From IMG/VR virus record IMGVR_UViG_3300028920_000115, positions 1 through 45,149 of that record: 45,149 bases of DNA. One strand, given 5' to 3'. Below are positions 1 through 5,821 of the stretch, piece by piece. The position numbers and the translations under genes are program-made. This DNA is from a virus. Under the pieces are notes generated by a model. That model searched no databases. It worked only from the letters and a program-made list of their open reading frames with translations, and was not told the origin of the DNA. Every line of letters begins with the position of its first letter. Within the stretch, counting starts at the first letter, position 1.

Positions 1-126
1 CTTAAAAGAAAAACAGAAAGAACACAACATCCCTGATAGCGAAATATACGGACATAGAGATTTCAGTAATACCATCTGCCCAGGCAAATATGTTATGGAG
101 TTCTTAAATGAATACCGCAAGACGAC
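1..126. repeat. Terminal direct repeat (left copy)
   Basis: Bases 1-126 are identical to 45021-45146. The last three bases of the window differ from 127-129. The amidase reading frame runs through the join without a break. This is what a circular or circularly permuted genome looks like when its assembly overlaps itself. A true packaged terminal repeat is also possible but would be unusually short. Confidence 0.9.
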
Positions 127-262
127 CCAAAGTACCACTAAGCCCCCAAAAACCCCACAGAAGCCAACTGAGGGCGAATTAAACGCATTACAGAAACAAC
201 TTAATACAATAAAGGAGATGATAAAGAAGTTAGTAGCAATGTTTTCCAAGTTTATTTCTTGA
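2..262 (+). CDS. N-acetylmuramoyl-L-alanine amidase, C-terminal part (endolysin)
   Basis: This is the end of the endolysin that begins at 44749. Joined across the terminal repeat the gene encodes 177 residues. The part here carries GHRD and TICPGK, the His and Cys zinc ligands of the amidase_2/PGRP family, spaced eight residues apart as in T7 lysozyme. A Pro/Thr/Lys-rich linker and a short hydrophobic-basic tail (KKLVAMFSKFIS) follow, perhaps a membrane or wall anchor. The reading frame enters at base 2 and stops with TGA at 260-262. The promoter at 259-287 overlaps the stop. Confidence 0.9.
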   Translation, partial: LKEKQKEHNIPDSEIYGHRDFSNTICPGKYVMEFLNEYRKTTQSTTKPPKTPQKPTEGELNALQKQLNTIKEMIKKLVAMFSKFIS

Positions 263-287
263 CAATTTAATACCAATAGCTTATAAT
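259..287 (+). promoter_or_regulatory. Consensus sigma70 promoter
   Basis: TTGACA at 259-264 and TATAAT at 282-287 are separated by exactly 17 bp. Transcription would start near 294, at the foot of the hairpin that begins at 297. The element sits at the very end of the lysin gene, so it starts a new transcript inside the lysis region. Confidence 0.85.
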
Positions 288-293
288 TAATAT

Positions 294-353
294 AAGCCTA
301 GTAAGCAAACATTATTATCGTGTCCTCCCGCTTACTAGGTTGGGAGGGCTTTT
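294..353 (+). ncRNA. Putative small RNA with two interlocking hairpins
   Basis: Directly after the consensus promoter, CCTAGTAAGC (297-306) is perfectly complementary to GCTTACTAGG (330-339). CCTCCC (324-329), in the loop of that hairpin, is complementary to GGGAGG (342-347), which is followed by GCTTTTAATT. The second hairpin resembles a weak terminator. With only two bases between the 3' arms the two stems probably cannot form together, so they may be alternative states. It is either a short RNA of about 60 nt or an attenuator before the HNH gene. Confidence 0.6.
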
Positions 354-366
354 AATTATAAGAGGT

Positions 367-780
367 ATGAATGAAGAAACAAAACAATATTATAGGGAGT
401 ATTATCAGAAGAACAAAAAAAGAATTTTAGAGAATCGGAAAATCTGGCTAAAGAAAAATCCATATTATTACAAAACTCCAGAGAGACTAGAACATAAAAG
501 AGAACGTGATAAAATATACTCTAGAAGAAAGAGAGCTAATGGTAAAATTAATAAAACTGAAGAATATAGAATATGGAGAGAGAAGAACCCTGAAAAAGTT
601 AGAGCTCACCAATCGTTAAATAGAAAAATAAAAAGTGGAGAAATAAAAAGGGAGCCTTGTCAGATATGTGGAAAAATCAAGGTTCACGCACATCACGAGG
701 ACTACAATAAACCACTAGAGGTCGTCTGGTTGTGTCCTGCTCATCATCAACAATTACATCTTGGGCAGATAAAATTGTAG
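367..780 (+). CDS. HNH endonuclease
   Basis: The 137-residue product has a highly basic N-terminal half (many Lys, Arg and Tyr, likely DNA binding). A C-terminal HNH module follows: CQICGK, HAHHEDY, then WLCPAHH, the zinc-bound beta-beta-alpha metal fold. The start at 367 follows AGAGGT. An upstream in-frame ATG at 340 lies inside the hairpin element and is less likely. It sits between the endolysin and a holin-like gene, a typical site for a free-standing homing nuclease in a phage lysis region. Confidence 0.88.
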   Translation: MNEETKQYYREYYQKNKKRILENRKIWLKKNPYYYKTPERLEHKRERDKIYSRRKRANGKINKTEEYRIWREKNPEKVRAHQSLNRKIKSGEIKREPCQICGKIKVHAHHEDYNKPLEVVWLCPAHHQQLHLGQIKL

Positions 781-816
781 TCGCCATAATTAATCTACTA
801 AAGAGAATACAAGAAT

Positions 817-969
817 ATGTTAAAAGGTAAACTTACTTATTCGGTAGCTGTAGTAGCAATTATCTGGGCTATCGTAGGATTAGTAATAGGACAATTAGAC
901 GGGGCTACTGCTGGAAACGTAATCTTAGCATCACTTGCCGCTTTCGGGGTAAGACGTGCCATTAAATGA
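817..969 (+). CDS. Small membrane protein, holin-like
   Basis: This 50-residue protein has a hydrophobic segment (about residues 9-24), a short polar turn (QLDGATAG), a second hydrophobic segment and a basic end (VRRAIK). That is the layout of a small two-span holin, which would permeabilise the inner membrane so the amidase can reach the wall. It lies just past the endolysin and HNH genes. Holins share little sequence, so the call rests on size, topology and position. Confidence 0.6.
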   Translation: MLKGKLTYSVAVVAIIWAIVGLVIGQLDGATAGNVILASLAAFGVRRAIK

Positions 970-1052
970 CCTTCATCAAAATCATAGTGATAGAAATATG
1001 TCTTGTATTAGAGGCATTCATTTGCTGGATACTTGATTTTTTTGAGGAGTAA
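966..1052 (+). CDS. Tiny membrane peptide coupled to the holin-like gene
   Basis: A 28-residue ORF whose ATG overlaps the stop of the previous gene (ATGA). It is almost one hydrophobic helix (IKIIVIEICLVLEAFICWIL) ending in acidic residues (DFFEE). It could be an accessory lysis peptide. It may also be chance, because it is very short, but the tight coupling favours a real gene. Confidence 0.4.
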   Translation: MTFIKIIVIEICLVLEAFICWILDFFEE

Positions 1053-1066
1053 GGTATAATAGAAGA

Positions 1067-1189
1067 AGCGAACCCACAAGTATTCACATCCTTTGAGGTA
1101 ATGGCTTCAAGCTCTACTTTGTTATAAGTAGAGAACGTAAAAAATATTATAACTTCATCGGGGGAAGTGAAACAATCTATGGGTTGGCT
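1067..1189 (+). ncRNA. Structured noncoding region after the lysis genes
   Basis: An outer stem pairs 1067-1076 with 1180-1189 (AGC, one G-G mismatch, AACCCA). It encloses a perfect 8-bp hairpin, CTCTACTT (1112-1119) with AAGTAGAG (1126-1133), and a short hairpin ACTTC/GAAGT (1152-1156, 1164-1168). No ORF explains the stretch. It ends just before the terminator at 1195, so it would form the 3' end of the lysis transcript. Confidence 0.45.
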
Positions 1190-1194
1190 ACATT

Positions 1195-1220
1195 AAACCG
1201 CTTCGGCGGTTTTTTGTTTT
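1195..1220 (+). terminator. Rho-independent terminator with UUCG tetraloop
   Basis: AAACCGC (1195-1201) and GCGGTTT (1206-1212) form a 7-bp stem closed by a C-TTCG-G tetraloop. A T-rich tail with one interrupting G follows. It ends the lysis transcription unit immediately before the early promoter at 1227. Confidence 0.92.
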
Positions 1221-1255
1221 CCACACTTGACAACACCACTTGATTGGTATATAAT
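1217..1255 (+). promoter_or_regulatory. Early promoter, perfect sigma70 consensus, with upstream TTTTCCACA box
   Basis: TTGACA (1227-1232) and TATAAT (1250-1255) are 17 bp apart. TTTTCCACA, one base from a DnaA box, lies at 1217-1225 directly upstream. The first early gene starts at 1284. The same 9-mer precedes the minus-strand promoter at 11318-11346, so it may be a shared regulatory site. Confidence 0.9.
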
Positions 1256-1283
1256 GGAATAAAGTGAAAATAACAACAACAAT

Positions 1284-1472
1284 ATGCAACAACATTTAAG
1301 AAAAAAAAGAGACGCCACAATTAAGGAATGGTATTTAGAGGAACAAAAGAGGGAATTCCCAATGAACGACAGGGACTTTCTAAAAGAAGTAAACGATATA
1401 TTTACAACTAAGATACCAACAACAACATTTTATAGAATAATCAAAAACTATGACAAGAGAAATAAAATTTAG
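1284..1472 (+). CDS. Hypothetical early protein, possible helix-turn-helix
   Basis: First gene of the plus-strand early unit, 62 residues, rich in Lys, Arg and Asp. The second half (FLKEVNDIFTTKIPTTTFYR and on) could be a short helix-turn-helix with a TTTFYR recognition helix. I do not recognise a family. As the first gene after a strong promoter it could be a regulator or host-takeover protein. Its end overlaps the next gene by 23 bases. Confidence 0.65.
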   Translation: MQQHLRKKRDATIKEWYLEEQKREFPMNDRDFLKEVNDIFTTKIPTTTFYRIIKNYDKRNKI

Positions 1473-1818
1473 AGCTTGGAATGGAGTAATATTAATAAAT
1501 AATTTTGCTCATATTGGAGAAAATGGTCGGATGTTTACAATACATCACGGAGCACCAGAACCAGAATATAAAGTTATGCAATACACAGGGCTAAAAGACA
1601 AGAATGGAGTTGAGATATATGAGGGGGACATTTTGCTTAACACAACTATAAAACCTCAAAAGATAAAGATAGTATTTGATAAAAAAGCGATTGGAACTTT
1701 TGGCGGGGCTTTCAAAATTGAAAAACTACAAGGAGAAGAAGGAATGACTTGGAGATATGATATGGATAAATTAGAAGTAATAGGAAACATATATCAGAAT
1801 AAAGATTTATTAAAATGA
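1450..1818 (+). CDS. YopX family protein
   Basis: The 122-residue protein opens with REIKFRAW and carries MQYTGLKDKNGVEIYEGDI, the signature of the YopX family common in phages and prophages. The rest is beta-rich and ends in VIGNIYQN, also typical. The family's biochemical role is not established. It lies in a chain of overlapping small early genes, and its stop overlaps the next start as ATGA. Confidence 0.9.
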   Translation: MTREIKFRAWNGVILINNFAHIGENGRMFTIHHGAPEPEYKVMQYTGLKDKNGVEIYEGDILLNTTIKPQKIKIVFDKKAIGTFGGAFKIEKLQGEEGMTWRYDMDKLEVIGNIYQNKDLLK

Positions 1819-2012
1819 GCGACAATAAACCTATACGCACATTAGTAGTTGTGGGCAAAGACAAAATAGAAATCTTTAAACATTTAAAAGCCCGTAAAGA
1901 AAAACTAGATAACGAACACTACACCAACGGGCATTTCGTAGACTACTTACTATCATTAGCAATTAACGACATAGAATATGAAGATAGAAATAAAAAACAA
2001 AGAAATAATTAA
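1815..2012 (+). CDS. Hypothetical early protein
   Basis: 65 residues, starting by ATGA overlap with the YopX-like gene. It begins with a short strand-like segment (IRTLVVVG), followed by Lys-rich helices and a polar tail. No family recognised. Tight coupling supports a real gene. Confidence 0.65.
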   Translation: MSDNKPIRTLVVVGKDKIEIFKHLKARKEKLDNEHYTNGHFVDYLLSLAINDIEYEDRNKKQRNN

Positions 2013-2175
2013 AAAAGTTTTAAAAGAAGTTAGAGATGTTTATAGAAAATATAATGCTTACCCAATGATGAATATAGACATCAGAACTGGTGACGGAAAA
2101 TACACACTCTATGAACTAGACAAACTAACCGAGGCAGAAAAGAAAGGAACACTTCAAGGAAACACTAACTATTAA
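1978..2175 (+). CDS. Hypothetical early protein
   Basis: 65 residues, overlapping the previous gene by 35 bases in another frame. The N-terminus is Lys/Ile-rich; the middle holds MMNIDIRTGDGKYTLYELDK, a probable beta hairpin. No known domain. It lies on the same early transcript. Confidence 0.6.
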   Translation: MKIEIKNKEIIKKVLKEVRDVYRKYNAYPMMNIDIRTGDGKYTLYELDKLTEAEKKGTLQGNTNY

Positions 2176-2180
2176 AAATT

Positions 2181-2345
2181 ATGGAAAAAGAAACATTAAA
2201 AGAATACGCCCAAACTCTTAAAGACGAGGCACACAGAGAAGAAGAATATAATGAGTGTGAGGAGTGCGGGGCATTACCTACCAAACCTTATATTTACGGA
2301 GACGAATATAAATATCTCTGCAAAGACCATTATCCAAAGATATGA
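2181..2345 (+). CDS. Small zinc-finger-like protein
   Basis: 54 residues with an acidic helical N-terminus, then CEECG and CKDH about 20 residues apart, a CxxC...CxxH zinc-binding pattern. The start ATGGAAAAAG at 2181 follows an A-rich stretch; the stop overlaps the next gene as ATGA. Small zinc-ribbon proteins of this size are common in phage early regions, usually without a known partner. Confidence 0.65.
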   Translation: MEKETLKEYAQTLKDEAHREEEYNECEECGALPTKPYIYGDEYKYLCKDHYPKI

Positions 2346-2584
2346 AATTAAGAAATGAAATAGTAAAACAGGCAATAAGAGATTTTGTGGGTAGTGCTAA
2401 AATAGAAACAACTCCAATAATGAAGTATATGTTGAAAAGAAATAAACCCACACTAACAGATGAGCAAAAAGCTGTAGTATGGTATGTTAAGGAAAATCTA
2501 AAGGATAAGGGATACTACAAAGCCCTCTCAGATAGCGTCTTAAATCAATTATTTCCTCAGGATAAACATAATAAAAAACATTAA
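2342..2584 (+). CDS. Hypothetical early protein
   Basis: 80 residues, mostly alpha-helical, basic overall. It starts by ATGA overlap with the zinc-finger-like gene. It contains LTDEQKAVVWYVKENLKDKG, which looks like two short helices. No family recognised. Confidence 0.65.
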   Translation: MKLRNEIVKQAIRDFVGSAKIETTPIMKYMLKRNKPTLTDEQKAVVWYVKENLKDKGYYKALSDSVLNQLFPQDKHNKKH

Positions 2585-2597
2585 CCCCCTTAAACAT

Positions 2598-2825
2598 ATG
2601 AAACAACCCATAACACAAGAACAATACGATAACCACGATTGTCACGCCTCACCAGAAGATGGGTGTCAAGTATGTGAGGACTGGCAAAATCAGGCACTAT
2701 GGGACAAAGAAACCATAGAAAACAACTTAAAGGTCCTAAAAGCCCACGAAATGCAATTCAAAATGATAGAAGAAAAACTATTAAAAGCAAAAGCCGAGGG
2801 TAAAAAAACAGTTAACTTAAAATAA
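2598..2825 (+). CDS. Hypothetical early protein with Cys/His cluster
   Basis: 75 residues. The N-terminal 30 hold HDCHASPEDGCQVCEDW, a cluster of Cys and His that could bind a metal. The remainder is a charged helix, perhaps a coiled coil (HEMQFKMIEEKLLKAKAEGK). No known domain. It is spaced 13 bases from the gene before it. Confidence 0.65.
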   Translation: MKQPITQEQYDNHDCHASPEDGCQVCEDWQNQALWDKETIENNLKVLKAHEMQFKMIEEKLLKAKAEGKKTVNLK

Positions 2826-2826
2826 T

Positions 2827-2991
2827 ATGGAAAAAGAATTTAAAGTAAATTTAAAAGCCCCAAAAAAAGACCATTTACTACTCGTGGCAATAAAGAACAA
2901 TAAGTTTGTTAAGACTGAACTACCACCAGATTATACAGAAGAGTCGGCTAAAACTATGGCAGAAGAATTAATTTATCAATTAAACAAATAG
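2827..2991 (+). CDS. Hypothetical early protein
   Basis: 54 residues, starting MEKEFKVNLKAPKKDHLLLV. It is small, charged and probably alpha/beta. The stop TAG supplies the first G of the next structured element, so the gene and the RNA at 2991-3082 abut exactly. Confidence 0.6.
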   Translation: MEKEFKVNLKAPKKDHLLLVAIKNNKFVKTELPPDYTEESAKTMAEELIYQLNK

Positions 2992-3082
2992 GTGGTGTCT
3001 GGGTCTGCGGAGGGCTTCGCATTTGCTCACATGGTATCCCAGATTAAATGACCTGAAGTCCGCCATAGATAGGTCAGCCACC
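2991..3082 (+). ncRNA. Three-way-junction RNA element between early genes
   Basis: P1 pairs GGTGG (2991-2995) with CCACC (3078-3082). P2 pairs TCTGGG (2998-3003) with CCCAGA (3038-3043) and holds an inner TGCG/CGCA hairpin (3006-3009, 3018-3021). P3 pairs TGACCT (3049-3054) with AGGTCA (3071-3076). The element fills the gap between two genes and is far more GC-rich than its surroundings. It could be a leader regulating the nuclease gene pair downstream, or a processed RNA. No known class recognised. Confidence 0.6.
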
Positions 3083-3092
3083 AACTAAATAT

Positions 3093-3326
3093 ATGGCAAC
3101 AACAAATAACAATATGTCCAAACAAGAGTGGGCACAAAAAGAAAAAAGGGAGCTATTCTGTAAATTTGTTAATTCAAGAATGATGAGCAAACCAGATAGT
3201 AATTTAAGAGATGTTATTCAAGAAGCCTCAGAAGTAGTTGGAAGGGCATTTGAGAACTACCCAGATAAAGCTGAAGAGAGTAAAGAAGATACCAACGATA
3301 CTAAAGATAAAGTAATTCCCTTTTAA
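3093..3326 (+). CDS. Hypothetical protein upstream of the Cas4-like nuclease
   Basis: 77 residues, starting after AAATAT. The middle is helical (LRDVIQEASEVVGRAFENY) and the tail acidic and Lys/Asp-rich, ending KVIPF. The last A of its TAA is the first base of the nuclease start, so the two are translationally coupled and may act together. Confidence 0.65.
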   Translation: MATTNNNMSKQEWAQKEKRELFCKFVNSRMMSKPDSNLRDVIQEASEVVGRAFENYPDKAEESKEDTNDTKDKVIPF

Positions 3327-3976
3327 TGATTGATTTAACAGAGAAATTATTAAAGAGATACCCGCCAAAACCTGGGAAAGTAGGAAGATACAGTTGTAGC
3401 AAAATATGGGCGTTCATAAATGGATACTGTACCCCCCAACAATACCTAGATGGAGAAGAAGTAGATTTTAAGGGGGCAATGAATATGTTTAACGGAACCC
3501 ATAAGCACGCTATGATACAGAGCTTACTAGAAGATGACTACTTTATGGAGTATAAAAAAGAGAAATACATGTCTGTTGGAGATTGCCCCAAGTGTGGAGA
3601 AAAAGAATTAGAAATAGCAACTATCAACTCTCCACTTGATGAAACAAGTACTTATTATTGTCCAAGGTGTGATAAATTTGTAGAAATACCAAACTTCACA
3701 ATAGTAGGAGTAGCAGATTGTATAAACCAAAATGAGATACTAGAAATTAAGACCTCCCAGAAAGTCCACGATAAAGCGAAACCTTGGGCGGCTCACCAAT
3801 TAAAACTATACCTAACCCTATTTGAAATACCAAAAGGGCGGATAGTCCAACCCATTATAAGTAAAGGTCTATATTTAAAGGTCTTAGGAGAATATAAACG
3901 AAACGACCAATGGTTTGAGAAAGAGATGCTCAAACTAGCGGAGTTTCATAAACAATTATGCCAGAAAAATCAATAG
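3326..3976 (+). CDS. Cas4/RecB-like PD-(D/E)XK nuclease with zinc-ribbon insert
   Basis: The 216-residue protein shows the PD-(D/E)XK core: GVAD (Asp131), EILEIKTS (Glu140, Lys142) and a QLKLYL helix (Gln158, Tyr162). His59 or His61 may be the upstream metal ligand. Between His and the core is a zinc ribbon, CPKCG (87, 90) and CPRCD (112, 115). The size and QxxxY helix resemble phage Cas4-like exonucleases, which process DNA ends in recombination or replication; an iron-sulfur cluster is not evident. It is the clearest DNA-metabolism enzyme in the early region besides the methyltransferase. Confidence 0.8.
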   Translation: MIDLTEKLLKRYPPKPGKVGRYSCSKIWAFINGYCTPQQYLDGEEVDFKGAMNMFNGTHKHAMIQSLLEDDYFMEYKKEKYMSVGDCPKCGEKELEIATINSPLDETSTYYCPRCDKFVEIPNFTIVGVADCINQNEILEIKTSQKVHDKAKPWAAHQLKLYLTLFEIPKGRIVQPIISKGLYLKVLGEYKRNDQWFEKEMLKLAEFHKQLCQKNQ

Positions 3977-4182
3977 AAACAAGTAAATGTTGTAACGCAC
4001 CAATATCTTGGGATTTATATTGCGATGTAGAGAGAAGCTATTGCACTAAATGCAGGAAATGGTGTGAAAAAAACATTGAAGAAATAAACAAAGAGTTAGA
4101 CCAAGCGTCTAATGATGAAGACCCTGAGTATGAGCCAGAGGTCGTGGCTGAGAATCAGTGGTTAGATAATCAAATAAAATAA
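3958..4182 (+). CDS. Zinc-ribbon protein
   Basis: 74 residues, overlapping the nuclease by 19 bases. It carries KCCNAPISWD and then YCTKCRKWC, a CC...CxxC zinc-ribbon pattern seen in many small phage proteins. The second half is acidic (NDEDPEYEPEVVAEN). Function unknown; the overlap suggests co-translation with the nuclease. Confidence 0.7.
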   Translation: MPEKSIETSKCCNAPISWDLYCDVERSYCTKCRKWCEKNIEEINKELDQASNDEDPEYEPEVVAENQWLDNQIK

Positions 4183-4186
4183 ATAT

Positions 4187-4402
4187 ATGGATTTTATATT
4201 AGAAGTAATCTTACCAATATTGTTAGTTGTGGCGTTGCTTATTGGAGTTGGAGTAGGACTTGGATATGTTTTTGCCGCCAAATCTGTCAACATATATAAC
4301 CAACAAAACGGAACTAATTGGACTGCTTGGGACTTCTTCTGGGCATCTGACCAAATCAATAGTCAAACTCAAACAATAAACCTTAATCAAATAAATAAAT
4401 AA
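4187..4402 (+). CDS. Small membrane protein
   Basis: 71 residues. Residues 4-28 form one strongly hydrophobic helix with Gly repeats (LIGVGVGLGYVF). The rest is polar, rich in Asn and Gln. The start at 4187 follows TAAATAT. It may be an inner-membrane protein acting early in infection, such as superinfection exclusion. That is a guess from topology alone. Confidence 0.65.
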   Translation: MDFILEVILPILLVVALLIGVGVGLGYVFAAKSVNIYNQQNGTNWTAWDFFWASDQINSQTQTINLNQINK

Positions 4403-4404
4403 CT

Positions 4405-4812
4405 ATGGCAGAAATACTAATAGAAAAAGTAGAACCAAAAACAAAAAAGGACGGAACACCAATAGCAGGTGAAAGTCCAAAAGGTAGATGGCAAATATGG
4501 AGAGTCAATGATAAGTATGATTACTTTTCAGGGGCAACTCTAGTATTAGAGGTCGGCAAAACTTACAACGGAACAATAGAAACTAAAACCAAGGATGGCT
4601 ATACTAACTCTACTCTGATAATCAAAGACCATACTCCTATTATTAGCGTAGATGAGGATTATCATACAGGAGAGGTAGCCCCAGATTTTCTACAACCAGA
4701 GGGCAAACAAACTGGCGACCAACTCTTAATGGAAGAAATCCAAAGTTTTAGAAAAGAAATAAACGATAGGTTTGACTCACTGGGGCATTACTTATCATCT
4801 AAACTAAAATAA
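4405..4812 (+). CDS. Hypothetical protein, possible OB-fold DNA-binding role
   Basis: 135 residues. The first 90 are beta-rich with KGRWQIWRVNDKYDYFSGA and a repeated K-DG pattern, compatible with a small beta barrel. The C-terminus is helical (EEIQSFRKEINDRF). The context, just after a recombination-type nuclease, would fit a single-strand binding or annealing partner, but I see no diagnostic motif. The start ATGGCAGAAA is preceded by AATAACT. Confidence 0.6.
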   Translation: MAEILIEKVEPKTKKDGTPIAGESPKGRWQIWRVNDKYDYFSGATLVLEVGKTYNGTIETKTKDGYTNSTLIIKDHTPIISVDEDYHTGEVAPDFLQPEGKQTGDQLLMEEIQSFRKEINDRFDSLGHYLSSKLK

Positions 4813-4825
4813 TCTATTACTTTAT

Positions 4826-5032
4826 ATGAGAAGTGAAATAAAACTAATCGGGCTTCAAGTTAAGTCGTTAGAGAAGCTCAAATTATTAAGCAATTTATTA
4901 GATACAATGGAAAAAGAGTTTGGTATTAAGCAAGTAAGAATAACAATAGAAGATTGCTTTATCTGCCCCGATATTGAGATAAATAAATTGGGCGACAAAC
5001 CAATGGATAAATTATTAAAAGAAATATTATGA
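4826..5032 (+). CDS. Hypothetical early protein
   Basis: 68 residues: a helix (VKSLEKLKLLSNLLDTMEKE), a strand pair (IKQVRITIEDCFICPDIEI) and another helix. It resembles a small alpha/beta adaptor; no family recognised. Its stop overlaps the next gene as ATGA. Confidence 0.6.
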   Translation: MRSEIKLIGLQVKSLEKLKLLSNLLDTMEKEFGIKQVRITIEDCFICPDIEINKLGDKPMDKLLKEIL

Positions 5033-5247
5033 AAACACTATCTATCATCTTAATAATAGCCGTAGCCCTGAATGTCTTATGTATGACGCTATACTTAATA
5101 AGATTATTTGAGCCCAATACTTGTGCGGGCTACAGAAAAACCATTAACGAATTACAAGTAGAAAAGAAACAACTTATCCAAACAATAGCAGAGAAAGACC
5201 AACTAATTACTAATATGGCTGATGAGAATTGGCTTAAAGGATTATGA
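5029..5247 (+). CDS. Membrane-anchored coiled-coil protein, spanin-like topology
   Basis: 72 residues. A single N-terminal helix (LSIILIIAVALNVLCMTLYL) is followed by a charged coiled-coil region (NELQVEKKQLIQTIAEKDQL). That is the layout of an inner-membrane spanin, but it lies in the early region, far from the lysin, so another membrane role is as likely. Coupled by ATGA to the genes on both sides. Confidence 0.6.
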   Translation: MKTLSIILIIAVALNVLCMTLYLIRLFEPNTCAGYRKTINELQVEKKQLIQTIAEKDQLITNMADENWLKGL

Positions 5248-5441
5248 AAAAATATATAGAAAAATATGGGTTTGAGTATATTACAACAGAACTATCGGTA
5301 GGAAAGGTTTTTACATATCAAATTAAAATACCAGATATTGTTGTAAACAATGGGGAGAAAGAGTTTAAAAGGGCGTATATTGATGCTTTAAAAGATTACG
5401 AAAAAGCAATAAGAAGAGAGATTAACAAGTATGAAAAGTAA
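5244..5441 (+). CDS. Hypothetical early protein
   Basis: 65 residues, alpha/beta, Lys- and Tyr-rich, starting by ATGA overlap. The end (YIDALKDYEKAIRREINKYE) is a charged helix. No family recognised. A possible 18-codon ORF (5431-5487) overlaps its end and may only be a leader. Confidence 0.6.
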   Translation: MKKYIEKYGFEYITTELSVGKVFTYQIKIPDIVVNNGEKEFKRAYIDALKDYEKAIRREINKYEK

Positions 5442-5488
5442 GGAGATTATAACTAATATGGCGGATTTAGAATACTTTAATAGATAAT

Positions 5489-5638
5489 ATGAAAAGTAAA
5501 AAGAAAATAGAGAAGATATACAAAATACTTGAAGATTTGTTATCAGGAATCGTGATTGATGATTTGGGCGAGCCAACAATTAGCGGCGGTAAAATAGAAA
5601 AAGCTGTTAAAAAACTAATCAATCTCCAAGATAAATAA
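5489..5638 (+). CDS. Small hypothetical protein
   Basis: 49 residues: a Lys-rich helix (KKKIEKIYKILEDLL), a short hydrophobic strand and a second helix. The start is preceded by CTTTAATAGATAAT, and nearly the same leader precedes the methyltransferase start at 5822, with a partial copy at 5643. Function unknown. Confidence 0.55.
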   Translation: MKSKKKIEKIYKILEDLLSGIVIDDLGEPTISGGKIEKAVKKLINLQDK

Positions 5639-5664
5639 ACCCCACTTTAATAGATAACAGATAG

Positions 5665-5803
5665 TTCTTTTAATAGGAGAGTGTCAACTTATTAAGATAG
5701 GGTAAGCATCCTGATTTCTGTTAAGCGATGCTAGAGGATGATGTATGGTTGGAACCCTTCCTAGCGACCTTAATAAGAATCCTCGGCTCTCCTATTAAGA
5801 GAA
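5665..5803 (+). ncRNA. Structured RNA with 17-bp closing helix, upstream of the methyltransferase
   Basis: 5665-5681 pairs with 5787-5803 over 17 bp with a single G-U. Inside, CTTATTAAG (5688-5696) pairs with CTTAATAAG (5769-5777), AGCATC (5705-5710) with GATGCT (5727-5732), and GGGT (5700-5703) with ACCC (5754-5757). No ORF occupies the region. It ends 18 bases before the methyltransferase start and could be its regulatory leader or a stand-alone RNA. No known class recognised. Confidence 0.7.
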
Positions 5804-5821
5804 TAATCTTTAATAGATAAT

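Noticed and set aside
1-126. The terminal repeat as a packaged direct terminal repeat
   Set aside because: The length matches a k-mer overlap left by an assembler, and three end bases differ; phage terminal repeats are usually longer.
5216-5240. CTGATGAG as a hammerhead ribozyme core
   Set aside because: It lies within a coding region and lacks the GAAA box and flanking stems.
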